Of a DNA stretch of 64,000 nt, positions 16,144-25,508 are shown piece by piece. The notes beneath the pieces were generated by a model. That model made no database searches, was not told the origin of the DNA, and was given only the letters and a program-made list of their open reading frames with translations. The DNA is taken from assembly GCF_003651185.1 (NCBI RefSeq), contig NZ_RCDC01000006.1, forward strand, positions 1 through 64,000. Reading direction: 5' to 3'. Both the position numbers and the translations under genes were made by a program. The first letter of the stretch is position 1; the number at the start of each line of letters is the position of its first letter. Origin of the DNA: Stenotrophomonas rhizophila. Lineage in GTDB: Bacteria > Pseudomonadota > Gammaproteobacteria > Xanthomonadales > Xanthomonadaceae.

Positions 16144-17754
16144 ATGGCGCATTCCGCAGTTGACCACGACGGGCATCACGGGCATCAGCAGGGGTTCTTC
16201 GAGCGTTGGTTCTTCTCGACCAACCACAAGGACATCGGCACGCTCTACCTGCTTTTCAGCTTCATCATGTTCATCATCGGTGCGGCGATGAGCGTGATCA
16301 TCCGCGCCGAGCTGGCGCAACCGGGGCTGCAGTTCGTCAAGCCCGAGTTCTTCAACCAGATGACCACCGTGCATGCGCTGGTGATGATCTTCGGTGGCGT
16401 GATGCCGGCCTTCGTCGGCCTGGCCAACTGGATGATCCCGCTGCAGATCGGCGCGCCGGACATGGCGTTGCCGCGCATGAACAACTGGTCGTTCTGGCTG
16501 CTGCCGGTGGCCTTCAGCCTGCTGCTGCTGACCCTGTTCCTGCCCGGCGGCGCACCGGCCGGTGGCTGGACGCTGTACCCGCCGCTGTCGCTGCAGGGGG
16601 GCTACAACGTGGCCTTCAGCGTTTTCGCCATCCACGTGGCCGGCATCAGTTCGATCATGGGCGCGATCAACATTATCGCCACCGTGCTCAACATGCGCGC
16701 GCCCGGCATCGATCTGCTGAAGATGCCGATCTTCTGCTGGGCTTGGCTGATCACTGCCTTCCTGCTGATCGCGGTGATGCCGGTGCTGGCCGGTGCGGTG
16801 ACGATGCTGCTCACCGACAAGTTCTTCGGCACCAGCTTCTTCAACGCCGCCGGTGGCGGTGACCCGGTGATGTACCAGCACATCTTCTGGTTCTTCGGGC
16901 ACCCGGAGGTCTACATCATGATCCTGCCGGCGTTCGGCGTGGTCAGCGAGATCATCCCCACTTTCAGCCGCAAGCCGCTGTTCGGCTACCAGGCCATGGT
17001 CTACGCGATCGCCGCGATCGCCTTCCTGTCCTTCATCGTCTGGGCCCACCACATGTTCACCGTGGGCATGCCGCTGGGCGGCGAGATCTACTTCATGTTC
17101 GCCACGATGCTCATCTCCATCCCGACCGGGGTGAAGGTGTTCAACTGGGTCAGCACCATGTGGCGCGGCTCGCTCACCTTCGAAGCGCCGATGCTGTGGG
17201 CGGTGGCTTTCGTGATCCTGTTCACCATCGGCGGGTTCTCCGGCCTGATGCTGGCGATCGTCGTGGCCGATTTCCAATACCACGACACTTACTTCGTGGT
17301 TGCACATTTCCACTACGTACTGGTCACCGGTGCGGTGTTCGGGTTGATCGCGGCGGTGTACTACTGGTGGCCGAAGTGGACCGGGCGCATGTACAGCGAA
17401 ACCTGGGCCAAGGTGCATTTCTGGTGGTCGATCGTGTTCGTGAACCTGCTGTTCTTCCCGCAGCACTTCCTCGGCCTGGCCGGCATGCCGCGGCGTATTC
17501 CCGATTACAGCGTGGCCTTCGCGGACTGGAACCTGATCAGCTCGATCGGCGCGTTCGGCATGTTCGTCACGCCCTTCATGATGGCCGCGATCCTGTGGCA
17601 CTCGCTGCGTCACGGCGCGAAGGCCGCCGACCGCTGCTGGGAAGGCGCACGGGGCCTGGAGTGGACGATTCCCTCGCCCGCACCGGCGCACACCTTCACC
17701 ACGCCGCCGACCATTCGTCCGGGTGATCTGGCCCATGACGACATCACCCATTGA
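16144..17754 (+). CDS. coxA: Cytochrome c oxidase subunit I
   Basis: This 536-residue catalytic subunit reduces oxygen to water and pumps protons. Twelve membrane segments are expected. Visible ligands are the low-spin heme a His in TTVHALVM, the CuB site and His-Tyr cross-link in GHPEVYIMIL, the HH pair in WAHHMFTVGM, and HFHY, which carries the heme a3 and heme a His. The short His-rich N-terminus (DHDGHHGHQQ) is unusual and might bind metal. GAGGTG lies before the ATG. It is followed 8 bp later by a very small membrane gene. Confidence 0.98.
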   Translation: MAHSAVDHDGHHGHQQGFFERWFFSTNHKDIGTLYLLFSFIMFIIGAAMSVIIRAELAQPGLQFVKPEFFNQMTTVHALVMIFGGVMPAFVGLANWMIPLQIGAPDMALPRMNNWSFWLLPVAFSLLLLTLFLPGGAPAGGWTLYPPLSLQGGYNVAFSVFAIHVAGISSIMGAINIIATVLNMRAPGIDLLKMPIFCWAWLITAFLLIAVMPVLAGAVTMLLTDKFFGTSFFNAAGGGDPVMYQHIFWFFGHPEVYIMILPAFGVVSEIIPTFSRKPLFGYQAMVYAIAAIAFLSFIVWAHHMFTVGMPLGGEIYFMFATMLISIPTGVKVFNWVSTMWRGSLTFEAPMLWAVAFVILFTIGGFSGLMLAIVVADFQYHDTYFVVAHFHYVLVTGAVFGLIAAVYYWWPKWTGRMYSETWAKVHFWWSIVFVNLLFFPQHFLGLAGMPRRIPDYSVAFADWNLISSIGAFGMFVTPFMMAAILWHSLRHGAKAADRCWEGARGLEWTIPSPAPAHTFTTPPTIRPGDLAHDDITH

Positions 17755-17762
17755 GGCCGCTC

Positions 17763-17897
17763 ATGACCAGTACCACCCGCACGCCGGATGAGCAGGCCCT
17801 GCAACGTCGCCGCGCGCATCGCACCGCGTGGGCGGTCGGGATCGTCGCGCTGATGGTCTATGGCGGCTTCATCCTCAGCGGGGTGATCGGGCGATGA
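17763..17897 (+). CDS. 44-residue single-span cytochrome oxidase small assembly protein
   Basis: This is a short gene between coxA and ctaG. It encodes a basic, polar N-terminus ([17 protein letters not shown]) and one membrane helix ([20 protein letters not shown]). It starts 8 bp after the coxA stop, and its TGA overlaps the ctaG ATG (ATGA), so translation is probably coupled. Small one-helix proteins at exactly this place are known in proteobacterial cox operons as small assembly proteins. Its individual role here is inferred from position and size. Confidence 0.75.
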   Translation: MTSTTRTPDEQALQRRRAHRTAWAVGIVALMVYGGFILSGVIGR

Positions 17898-18481
17898 GCG
17901 ATCCGCGCCCGGCACCCGCGCGTCATGCGGGCCTGCCCCGCCTGATCGGGGTGGCGCTGGCGGTGTTCGTGCTGACCTTCTCGCTGGTGCCGCTGTACCG
18001 CATCGCCTGCGAGAAGGTGTTCGGCGTGCGCCTGGAGCGTGGCCCCGGGGCGGCGGCAGGCACTGCAGCTGCCACCGGCAAGCGCACCGTGCGGGTGGAG
18101 TTCGATGGCGGCGTGAATTCCAAGTTGCCGTGGGCGTTCCATCCCGAACAGCTGACGATGGACGTGGTGCCCGGCGAGCTCAACGAGGCGCTGTATTACG
18201 CGCGCAATGACAGCGATCGCGCGCTGGTCGGCAGTGCCGTGCCGTCGGTGGCACCGGCCAAGGCGTCGGGCTACTTCAGCAAGACCGAGTGCTTCTGCTT
18301 CACCGCGCAGACCCTGCAGGCCGGTGAGAAGCGCGACATGCCGGTGCGCTTCATCGTCGATCCCGACCTGCCGGCCAACATCACCACGATCACCCTGTCC
18401 TACACCTTCTACAAGAACGACGCCTTGTCCGCGCAGCTGGCCCCGGCCAGCCTGCCGACCGGCGCGCGTGCAGCTCCCTGA
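17894..18481 (+). CDS. ctaG: Cytochrome c oxidase copper assembly protein CtaG/Cox11
   Basis: This 195-residue protein inserts copper into the CuB site of subunit I. It has one N-terminal membrane anchor ([20 protein letters not shown]) and a periplasmic Ig-like domain with the copper-binding pair in TECFCF. The start ATG overlaps the stop of the 44-residue gene. The family pattern [11 protein letters not shown] follows the anchor. It lies in the cox operon ahead of coxC. Confidence 0.96.
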   Translation: MSDPRPAPARHAGLPRLIGVALAVFVLTFSLVPLYRIACEKVFGVRLERGPGAAAGTAAATGKRTVRVEFDGGVNSKLPWAFHPEQLTMDVVPGELNEALYYARNDSDRALVGSAVPSVAPAKASGYFSKTECFCFTAQTLQAGEKRDMPVRFIVDPDLPANITTITLSYTFYKNDALSAQLAPASLPTGARAAP

Positions 18482-18501
18482 TCCGGACCGGACCCAAGAC
18501 C

Positions 18502-19377
18502 ATGGCCCAGCAAAGCCCCGATGCGAACGTGTACTTCGTGCCCACGCACAGCAAATGGCCGTTCATCGGTTCCATTGCGATGATGGTGACCATGGTCGGC
18601 GTGGCCAGCTGGCTCAACGATTCCAGCTGGGGCAAGTGGACCTTCTACGCCGGCATCGCGATGCTGGTGCTGACCCTGTTCTGGTGGTTCAGCGATGTGG
18701 TGCGCGAATCGCAGGCCGGCAGCTACAACCGCCAGGTGGACGGCTCGTTCCGGATGGGGATGGTGTGGTTCATCTTCTCCGAAGTGATGTTCTTCGGCGC
18801 GTTCTTCGGGGCGCTGTTCTATACCCGCAACCTGGGCTTGCCGTGGCTGGGCGGGGCGGGCGATGGCGTGATGACCAATGAGTTGCTGTGGGACGGCTAT
18901 TCGGCGGCGTGGCCGACCAATGGCCCCGGCGCGATCGGCGGGCACTTCCAGACCATCCCGGCCTGGGGCCTGCCGCTGATCAATACGCTGATCCTGCTCA
19001 CCTCCGGCGTCACCCTCACCATCGCGCACCACGCGCTCAAGGCCGGTCACCGCCGCCAGCTGCTGGTCTGGCTGGGCATCACCGTGCTGCTCGGCGTGGG
19101 CTTCCTCACCCTGCAGGCGGAGGAGTACATCCACGCCTACAAGGAACTCAACCTCACCCTGGGTTCGGGCATCTACGGCTCGACCTTCTTCATGCTCACC
19201 GGTTTCCACGGCGTGCACGTGCTGCTGGGCACGGTCATGCTGGCGGTGATGTGGCTGCGCTCGTCGAAGGGGCATTTCACCCGCGACAATCACTTCGGCT
19301 TCGAAGCCGCCGCGTGGTACTGGCACTTCGTCGACGTGGTGTGGCTGATGCTGTTCCTGTTCGTCTACGTGCTGTAG
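18502..19377 (+). CDS. coxC: Cytochrome c oxidase subunit III
   Basis: This 291-residue membrane subunit has seven hydrophobic segments. The family features are SEVMFFGAFFGALFY, LLTSGVTLTIAHHAL, GFHGVHVLLGT and the C-terminal AAWYWHFVDVVWLMLF. The start is 20 bp after ctaG. It supports subunit I stability and proton uptake. Confidence 0.97.
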   Translation: MAQQSPDANVYFVPTHSKWPFIGSIAMMVTMVGVASWLNDSSWGKWTFYAGIAMLVLTLFWWFSDVVRESQAGSYNRQVDGSFRMGMVWFIFSEVMFFGAFFGALFYTRNLGLPWLGGAGDGVMTNELLWDGYSAAWPTNGPGAIGGHFQTIPAWGLPLINTLILLTSGVTLTIAHHALKAGHRRQLLVWLGITVLLGVGFLTLQAEEYIHAYKELNLTLGSGIYGSTFFMLTGFHGVHVLLGTVMLAVMWLRSSKGHFTRDNHFGFEAAAWYWHFVDVVWLMLFLFVYVL

Positions 19378-19417
19378 CGTCGGTGCGACCTCCTGCCGCA
19401 TCGACGCCGGTGCGGCC

Positions 19418-19636
19418 TCAGCCGCCGATGCCGTGGGGCTTGATCCAACCGCTGTAGATGCCGATGACCACCAGCACGATCAGCGCCACCGATACCGCGA
19501 TGCGGCGGGTGAGGGCATTGACGGTGCGCTTGGTCTGGCCGCGATCGACCAGCAGGTAATACAGCCCGGCGCCCAGATTCCAGACGATGACGATCAGAAA
19601 CGCGATTACCAGCAGGGTCTTCAACGAATCATTCAT
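19418..19636 (-). CDS. Twin-transmembrane DUF2909-type protein, antisense within the cox cluster
   Basis: This 72-residue protein has two membrane helices (LLVIAFLIVIVWNLGAGLYY and IAVSVALIVLVVIGIYSGW) joined by a basic loop RGQTKRTVNALTRR. That is the DUF2909 twin-helix pattern, often linked to cytochrome oxidase clusters. It is coded on the minus strand between coxC and the SURF1 gene, so the cox transcript would run antisense across it. The hydrophobic pattern and conserved loop argue for a real gene. Confidence 0.8.
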   Translation of the reverse strand: MNDSLKTLLVIAFLIVIVWNLGAGLYYLLVDRGQTKRTVNALTRRIAVSVALIVLVVIGIYSGWIKPHGIGG

Positions 19637-19693
19637 GCGCGGCTCGATGGCGTGGCGGGTGCGCCTATATCACCGCGTTTTGCCGGCGTTGTC

Positions 19694-20428
19694 ATGATGC
19701 GCAAGCACACACGCCTGATCGGCTGGATCGCCGCGGTGCTGGTCATCCTCGCGTTCTGCCAGCTGGGCCGCTGGCAACTGCAGCGCATGCACGCCAAAGA
19801 AGCGTTGCTGGCCCAGCAGGTGCCCGCCCGCGCGCAGTCGCTCACGCTGCGCCAGGCCCAGGCCGCCCCGCCGTTGCTGCGCTGGGTGGAGGATCACGGT
19901 CGCTTCCTGCCCGGCACGATCCTGCTCGACAACCAGACCCGCGAAGGCCGCGCCGGCCTCAAGGTGTATCAGCCGTTCCAGAGTGACGACGGCGCACGCG
20001 TGCTGGTCGATCTGGGCTGGCTGCCGATGCCGCCGGATCGTGTCATCCCACCGATCACACCGCTTGCCGGCCATACGGCCATCAGCGGCCTGCTGGCGCC
20101 GTCACCGGCCACCGGGCTGGCCCTGGGGCCGGCGCTGTCGTCCGCGCCACAGCCGGGCGTCTGGCTGGCCAGCCGGATGCCACCCGACGACCTGGCCCGC
20201 GCGCTGTCACTGCCGACGGGCAGCCTTGGCGCGCGCGTGCTGCGGCTCGATCCGGCACTGCCAGGCGGTTACGCGCGCGATCTGGAGCTGCTGCCCAATA
20301 CCCTGCCGCCCAGTCGCCATCTGGGCTACGCCGTGCAATGGTTCGGCCTGGCGTTGACCGTGCTGGTGGTCGCGCTGGTCCTGGAATTCCGTCGCCATCG
20401 CCGCCGGCGTGGCACTCCCCGGCGCTGA
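19694..20428 (+). CDS. SURF1 family cytochrome oxidase assembly protein
   Basis: This 244-residue protein has membrane helices at both ends (IGWIAAVLVILAFCQLGRWQ and VQWFGLALTVLVVALVLEF) and a periplasmic domain between them, the SURF1 layout. Family traits are LGRWQLQR after the first helix, GRFLPGTILLDNQ in the middle and HLGYAVQWF before the last helix. Two adjacent ATG codons exist and I took the first. SURF1 helps place heme a in subunit I. The next gene begins 27 bp downstream. Confidence 0.92.
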   Translation: MMRKHTRLIGWIAAVLVILAFCQLGRWQLQRMHAKEALLAQQVPARAQSLTLRQAQAAPPLLRWVEDHGRFLPGTILLDNQTREGRAGLKVYQPFQSDDGARVLVDLGWLPMPPDRVIPPITPLAGHTAISGLLAPSPATGLALGPALSSAPQPGVWLASRMPPDDLARALSLPTGSLGARVLRLDPALPGGYARDLELLPNTLPPSRHLGYAVQWFGLALTVLVVALVLEFRRHRRRRGTPRR

Positions 20429-20455
20429 CCGGCTCAACATGAGAAAATGCCGCCC

Positions 20456-21031
20456 ATGAATGCCACTTCCCCGGCCCGGCTGCCGTCCCGTTCACGCGGC
20501 CGCTGGACCCTGATCGCGTTGTTCGGCGTGTTCTTCGGCGCCATGGCGCTGGCGGGCGTGCTGCGCTTCTCCGGCTGGCAGCCGACCTCGCACCGCAATA
20601 CCGGGGAGCTGCTGCAGCCGCCGGCCGATCTGCGCGCACTGCCGCCGACCCTGGCCGATGGTCAGCCGTACCCGTGGAACCCCAACGATCGCACCTGGCG
20701 GATCCTGGTGGCCCCGTCTGCCAGCTGTACCAGCGAGTGCGTCACTTTGTCGCAGGGATTGGGCAAGGTGTGGCAGCTGTTCGGCCATAACGCCGATAAT
20801 GTCGAGATCCTGTGGCTGGGCACGCCGCCGGCCGAGGTCCAGGGCATGCCCGCACTGCGCGCGCTGCGCGCCCAACCGGACCTGCGTGCCGCTTTGCCCG
20901 CCGTGGATGACGCCGCCGGCACGCCTGTGTATGTGATCGATCCCAACGGATTCGTGATCATGCGGTACGCGCCGGGATTCGATATGGCCGGTCTGCGCAA
21001 AGACCTGGCCACGCTGCTGAAACTGAAGTGA
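20456..21031 (+). CDS. SCO1/SenC-like membrane-anchored thioredoxin-fold protein
   Basis: The 191-residue protein has one N-terminal membrane anchor (WTLIALFGVFFGAMALAGVL) and an outward domain with a thioredoxin-like pattern (WRILVAPSASCTSECVTL, then a late PVYVIDPNGFVIMRY). The CxxxC spacing in CTSEC is that of SCO copper chaperones, but the rest is divergent. I chose the second of two in-frame ATGs because GAGAAA is properly spaced before it. It lies between SURF1 and ctaA, so a role in copper delivery or thiol reduction of the oxidase is likely. This is inference. Confidence 0.72.
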   Translation: MNATSPARLPSRSRGRWTLIALFGVFFGAMALAGVLRFSGWQPTSHRNTGELLQPPADLRALPPTLADGQPYPWNPNDRTWRILVAPSASCTSECVTLSQGLGKVWQLFGHNADNVEILWLGTPPAEVQGMPALRALRAQPDLRAALPAVDDAAGTPVYVIDPNGFVIMRYAPGFDMAGLRKDLATLLKLK

Positions 21032-21042
21032 GTTCCGTTTAG

Positions 21043-22254
21043 ATGAGCCTCTCCGCACGCCCGGTGCTGCACCGCAATTTCCACCGTCTGGCGTGGTTTG
21101 CGCTGATCATGACCGCCAGCACGATCATGTTCGGTTCGTTCGTGCGCCTGTCCGATGCGGGCCTGAGCTGCCCGGACTGGCCGACCTGCTATGGCCGTGT
21201 CACCTGGCCGCAGCACGCCGAGGAAGTGATCGGCCACGAGGCCGCCAAGATCCGCCCGCTGGAAACGCACAAGGCGTGGCGCGAGCAGGTGCACCGTTTC
21301 CTGGCCGGTGCACTCGGCATCGAGATCCTCACCCTGGCGCTGCTGGCCACGCGTCGTCGTCGCTGGGGCAACACGGCGGTGATCACCGCCTGTGTGCTGG
21401 TGGCGACCGGCATACCGCTGTACATGATGGGCATGCACGTCCCCGCGAGCATCATCGCCCTGATCGGCGAAGCGATCCTGCTGATCGCCGCGCTGCGCTG
21501 GACCAACATCGACCTGGCCCGCGCCGCGTTGCTGACGCTGGCGGTGGTGATCTTCCAGGCGCTGCTCGGCATGTGGACGGTCACCTGGCTGCTCAAGCCG
21601 ATCGTGGTCATGGGCCATCTGCTCGGCGGCATGCTCATGTTCGGCCTACTGGTGTGGATGGCGTGGCGCGCCACGCATATGCCGATCACCCTGGCCGAGG
21701 CGCCCAGGCTGAAGTGGCTGATCCGCGCCGGCGTGGCCGTGCTGGTCGCGCAGATCGCCCTCGGCGGCTGGGTCAGCGCCAACTACGCCGCACTCGCCTG
21801 CGGTGGCGGCAGCGCCTCGCTGGACAATTTCCCGCGCTGCGTCAGCCAGTGGTGGCCGCCGCATGATTTCAAGGAAGGCTTCACCCTGTGGCGTGGCATC
21901 GGCGTGGATTACGAAGGGGGCGTGCTCGACGGCGCCTCGCGCATCGCGATCCAGATGGCGCACCGCGTGATGGCGATCGTGGTCGCCGTGTACCTGCTGT
22001 GGCTGTCGGTGCGCCTGTTCCGCCTGCCGAGCATGCGCGGCTGGGCGAGTGCCCTGGGTCTGCTGGTGGTGTTGCAGATCACCCTGGGCATCCTCAACGT
22101 GAAGCTGGCGGTGCCGCTGGAAGTGGCCGTCGCGCACAGCGGGGGCGCCGTGGCCCTGCTGTTCGTGCTGGTGACCTTGCTGGCGCGCCTGCGCGCGCCG
22201 GATGCCGAGGGTGGCAAGGCCAGCGCTGCGTCCACTGCCGTGCAGGCAGGCTGA
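21043..22254 (+). CDS. ctaA: Heme A synthase (COX15/CtaA)
   Basis: This 403-residue inner-membrane enzyme oxidises the C8 methyl of heme O to give heme A. About eight membrane segments are visible. Family traits are [21 protein letters not shown] near the N-terminus, His residues in EQVHRFLAG and MGHLLGGML, and [13 protein letters not shown]. It lies 4 bp upstream of ctaB, which makes its substrate. Confidence 0.95.
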   Translation: MSLSARPVLHRNFHRLAWFALIMTASTIMFGSFVRLSDAGLSCPDWPTCYGRVTWPQHAEEVIGHEAAKIRPLETHKAWREQVHRFLAGALGIEILTLALLATRRRRWGNTAVITACVLVATGIPLYMMGMHVPASIIALIGEAILLIAALRWTNIDLARAALLTLAVVIFQALLGMWTVTWLLKPIVVMGHLLGGMLMFGLLVWMAWRATHMPITLAEAPRLKWLIRAGVAVLVAQIALGGWVSANYAALACGGGSASLDNFPRCVSQWWPPHDFKEGFTLWRGIGVDYEGGVLDGASRIAIQMAHRVMAIVVAVYLLWLSVRLFRLPSMRGWASALGLLVVLQITLGILNVKLAVPLEVAVAHSGGAVALLFVLVTLLARLRAPDAEGGKASAASTAVQAG

Positions 22255-22258
22255 CGGC

Positions 22259-23149
22259 ATGGCCAGTTACCGTCAGTACTGGGATCTGACCAAGCCCAAG
22301 GTCGTCGCCCTGATCGTGTTCACCGCGCTGGTGGGCATGTTCCTGGCCATCCCCGGGGTGCCGACCGCGCAGCAGGCGCTGGACGGCGCCCTCGGCTTCC
22401 TCGGCATCTGGCTGGCCGCTTCGGCCGCCGCAGCGATCAACCAGCTGCTGGACGCGCGCATCGATGCGCAGATGGCGCGCACCTCGTGGCGCCCGCTGGT
22501 GGTGGGCAAGGTCAAGCCTTGGCAGGTGCTCGTCTTCGCGGGCCTGCTGATCGCGCTGTCGATGACGATCCTGGTGGTCTGGGTCAACGTGATCACCGCC
22601 GTGCTGACCTTCGCCTCGCTGATCGGGTACGCGGTGATCTACACCGTGTACCTCAAGCGCGCGACCTCGCAGAACATCGTCATCGGCGGCCTCGCCGGTG
22701 CTACCCCGCCGATGCTCGGCTGGGCCGCGATCACCGGCATGCAGGGCCCGTGGGACTGGGCCTACGCGTCGCTGCTGGTGCTGATCATCTTCATCTGGAC
22801 CCCGCCGCACTTCTGGGCGTTGGCGATCTTCCGCCGCGAGGATTACGCCAAGGCGGAAATCCCGATGCTGCCGGTAACCCACGGCGTGGCCTACACCCGC
22901 AAGTCGATCATGGTCTATTCGATCGCCCTGGCCATCGTCAGCCTCCTGCCGGTCGTGGTCGGCATGAGCGGCATGTTCTATCTCGGTGGCGCGATCGTGC
23001 TCAACGCGGTCTTCCTCTGGTACGCCTGGCGCATGCTGAATCCGCCGGACGAACTGTTCTCGATGAAGATGTTCGGCTACTCCATCGTCTACCTGATGGC
23101 GCTGTTCGCCTTCCTGATGGTGGACCACTGGATGTTGCCGTTCCTGTGA
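22259..23149 (+). CDS. ctaB: Heme O synthase (protoheme IX farnesyltransferase)
   Basis: This 296-residue UbiA-family membrane prenyltransferase adds a farnesyl group to heme B. The diagnostic motif [20 protein letters not shown] contains the Asp residues that bind prenyl pyrophosphate. A second region [20 protein letters not shown] and WTPPHFWAL is also typical. The start is the ATG 4 bp after ctaA; the frame is open upstream within ctaA. It closes the oxidase cluster. Confidence 0.96.
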   Translation: MASYRQYWDLTKPKVVALIVFTALVGMFLAIPGVPTAQQALDGALGFLGIWLAASAAAAINQLLDARIDAQMARTSWRPLVVGKVKPWQVLVFAGLLIALSMTILVVWVNVITAVLTFASLIGYAVIYTVYLKRATSQNIVIGGLAGATPPMLGWAAITGMQGPWDWAYASLLVLIIFIWTPPHFWALAIFRREDYAKAEIPMLPVTHGVAYTRKSIMVYSIALAIVSLLPVVVGMSGMFYLGGAIVLNAVFLWYAWRMLNPPDELFSMKMFGYSIVYLMALFAFLMVDHWMLPFL

Positions 23150-23221
23150 GCTTCCTGCGCCGGCCTTGAAACGGGCCACAGCATCGCCATTGCTTTCATG
23201 ACCCCAACAGGACGTGACGGT

Positions 23222-24046
23222 ATGAAGCGATGGCTCTGGATGGCTGTAATGGTGGCTTCGATGGTGTGCGGCACAGCCGCTGCCGTGCCGGCAGGCAGTG
23301 TCGCTGACACCGCAACGCAGATAGTGACCTTGGCGGGCAACCACCGGCTGGTGATGCTGGGCGAATACCACGGCACCGCCGAGACACCGCTGCTCGTGGC
23401 CGACCTGATGGAACGCTACAGCCGCGACACCGCACCGGTGCGGTTGGGCCTGGAACTGCCGATGAGCGAGAACGCCGCGCTGGCGCGTTACCTGCGCTCC
23501 AGCGGCGATGCTGATGCGCGGGCGGCACTGCGCACCTCGCCGTTCTGGCAGGTAAAGGACGACCAGCACGACGGGCGCCGCAGCCGGGACATGCTGGCGC
23601 TGATCGAGACGCTGCGCGTGCTGCGCCTGCAGGGGCGCGACATAGGCGTGGCCGGCTATGACATTGAAATCAGTACGTACGACAGCGATATGGATCGCGA
23701 CGCTGCGATGGCCACGCACTTGCGCCAGCAGTTCAACGCACTGCCGGCCGGGGCGCGGATGGTGGTGCTCACTGGTAACGTGCACGCGATGCGCCACCCC
23801 TTCGCGGACGCGCCGCCGGAGATGAAGCACCGCACCATGGCGTCGTACCTGCTGGACCTTCCGCTGTACAGCGTGCGCGTGGAAGCGCTGCGTGGGCAGT
23901 TCTGGGGCTGCATGAACCCCTGCCGCGCGCTCACGCTGCGTGAATTGCCGGCGCAGGATCCGGTCGTCGAAACGGATCCGGAACGGTCCTACGACGTGTG
24001 GGTGCATCTGCCGGCGCTGAGCGTGGGGACGCTGACGGACCCGTAG
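23222..24046 (+). CDS. Secreted Tiki/EreA/ChaN-superfamily protein
   Basis: This 274-residue protein has a signal peptide (MKRWLWMAVMVASMVCGTAAA). The mature part begins with a superfamily pattern VMLGEYHGTAETPLLV, where the GE and H are candidate metal or heme ligands. It continues with LGLELPMSENAALARYL and a late VLTGNVHAMRH. EreA-like, ChaN-like and Tiki proteins share this GE...H...GNxH layout. The fold assignment is probable; whether it binds heme, cuts peptides or hydrolyses an ester is unknown. It lies 72 bp after ctaB and could be cotranscribed. Confidence 0.68.
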   Translation: MKRWLWMAVMVASMVCGTAAAVPAGSVADTATQIVTLAGNHRLVMLGEYHGTAETPLLVADLMERYSRDTAPVRLGLELPMSENAALARYLRSSGDADARAALRTSPFWQVKDDQHDGRRSRDMLALIETLRVLRLQGRDIGVAGYDIEISTYDSDMDRDAAMATHLRQQFNALPAGARMVVLTGNVHAMRHPFADAPPEMKHRTMASYLLDLPLYSVRVEALRGQFWGCMNPCRALTLRELPAQDPVVETDPERSYDVWVHLPALSVGTLTDP

Positions 24047-24663
24047 CGAGGCCGAATGCCGAGGATGCGGTGCCCTGGTAGGGTCGCTTCCCAAATGACC
24101 GCACGCAGACACCACCAGCCCGGTAAGGCATGACCTTTACCGGAGTTCGGCTTTGTAAGCGCCGTTACGTTTGCGACCGCGCTTACCCTCCGCCAATCAT
24201 CGATACCGGCGGGGCGCTTCTCCGCATCCTGCGACCGCGCCGCGCTGCATCCATGCGCGGTGTCATCTGGGAGACGACCTCCCGGCACTCCCCTCACATG
24301 GATGGCGCTTGAGGCACGGTCTCTTGTAAGGAACCCCCGCGTCGAGGGGGGGGGACAGATTGCACGACCTGCAACGATACACAGCGCTCACTTTCATCAG
24401 AAACAACCCCGTAGAAATGACGTCGCGAGACTTTGCTCGCTCAATCTCATGGTGCTCAAGTGACGTCCATAAGAGACATCGGGGTCGTAGCCGCTACGGC
24501 TACTGGCCTGCTCATCAGTGCAGAAGCATCTGCTGCGATGAAAACCCTGAGTCGTGCCAACTGTCTGTTGTCCGTCAATGAATCAATCACGTATGACAGG
24601 CCGCTTTTCAGGAGAATGCCGGGATCAGCCGCGAGCACACATCATGCGCAAGGTGTGACCTTC
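24047..24663. other. Non-coding stretch with lower GC and degenerate repeats
   Basis: It contains a GTAG-headed repeat near 24078, a CCGGTAAGG/CCTTTACCGG hairpin near 24119-24143, and a degenerate inverted partner of the repeat near 24258-24285. From about 24400 the composition drops in GC. An in-frame open stretch (24433-24663) precedes the next gene and also has a hydrophobic segment, but I see no convincing ribosome site for it. Confidence 0.45.
24078..24102 (+). repeat. GTAG-headed repeat, copy A
   Basis: This copy, beginning GTAGGGTCGCT, shares that head and a downstream ATGAC with copy B at 25449. The two copies, in the same orientation, flank the lower-GC gene between them. Confidence 0.5.
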
Positions 24664-25404
24664 ATGAATTCTTTGGCCGTGTCGTTGCTGATTGTCGCGT
24701 CGCTGTACAGTGCCCCGAGCTTCAGTGCCCAGAACGACGTGGATGCGGTAGGAAAGTGGTTGAATGAGCGAACCATGCGCGCCGCAATGGAAGACAGCAG
24801 CAATGGAGTGCGCCGCTCGTCGGAGCAGGGTACCTATCAGGTCATTCCCCTGTCTGAGTTGGATGCACCCGAAGAAGTCAAGCAACACTTCCGTGCCGAA
24901 ATAGCGCTAAGTCGAGCCGGAGTGCGACGGGTTTCCAATGGCGAGATCCCATCGCAGGGCCAGCTGATCTCTTCGCTTCCGAGAACCGTACGTTCCAACG
25001 CAGAACTGCGTCGGCGATTGCCTTCGCCGCCATCCGATCTCCAACGCACAATTCTCGGTGCGGCGGAGCTGATCGGAATGGAGCCAAGCGGCGCACTGGA
25101 TGGGCTCAAATCCACCGGTCTAACCCGTTTCTATCGCGTGAATGGCTTGGGTATCGTCGAGTTCAATGAACACAACTTTCGTGCCCCAGGCAGCAAAGTA
25201 GAGGTGATCGCAGAGTTTCAGAACATCCGCGTTAACGGTGTGCCTGCGCAGCTGGAACAAGTCTCGGATGATCTTGGGCGCAGCCGCGCAACGTTGGAAT
25301 GGGCAGGGGAAAACAAGGCCTACTCGCTGATCGCTATCGGGGAAGGCGACGTGGAGCAAAAAGCCATCGTGTTGCAACAGATCGCCGCTGGTGTGAAAGA
25401 TTGA
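24664..25404 (+). CDS. Secreted hypothetical protein of atypical composition
   Basis: This 246-residue protein has a signal peptide (MNSLAVSLLIVASLYSAPSFSA). The rest is soluble with no motif I recognise: an Arg/Ser/Pro-rich middle, then a C-terminal part with VEVIAEFQNIRVNGVP and a Gly/Glu-rich end. GC and codon use are lower than in neighbouring genes, which suggests acquisition from elsewhere. The frame is open 231 bp further upstream; I chose the ATG that starts the signal peptide. The upstream part in frame (candidate GTG at 24461) also shows a hydrophobic stretch followed by a Cys-containing segment, and could be the true N-terminus or a separate small gene. Confidence 0.6.
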   Translation: MNSLAVSLLIVASLYSAPSFSAQNDVDAVGKWLNERTMRAAMEDSSNGVRRSSEQGTYQVIPLSELDAPEEVKQHFRAEIALSRAGVRRVSNGEIPSQGQLISSLPRTVRSNAELRRRLPSPPSDLQRTILGAAELIGMEPSGALDGLKSTGLTRFYRVNGLGIVEFNEHNFRAPGSKVEVIAEFQNIRVNGVPAQLEQVSDDLGRSRATLEWAGENKAYSLIAIGEGDVEQKAIVLQQIAAGVKD

Positions 25405-25446
25405 TACGACGGCGATAACAGCGCAACGCTTCCACGGGCTGTCCTC

Positions 25447-25508
25447 CGGTAGGGTCGCTCGACAGATGACTTGCGATATCGGCGGTCGTCTGTCGAGCGA
25501 CCCTACCG
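25447..25508. repeat. GTAG-headed palindrome supplying a stop codon
   Basis: Perfect 20-bp arms at 25447-25466 and 25489-25508 are separated by 22 nt. The right arm, read on the minus strand, contains GTAG, and its TAG is the stop codon of the transporter gene (25503-25505). It may also act as a transcript-end hairpin between the two convergent genes. Confidence 0.8.
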
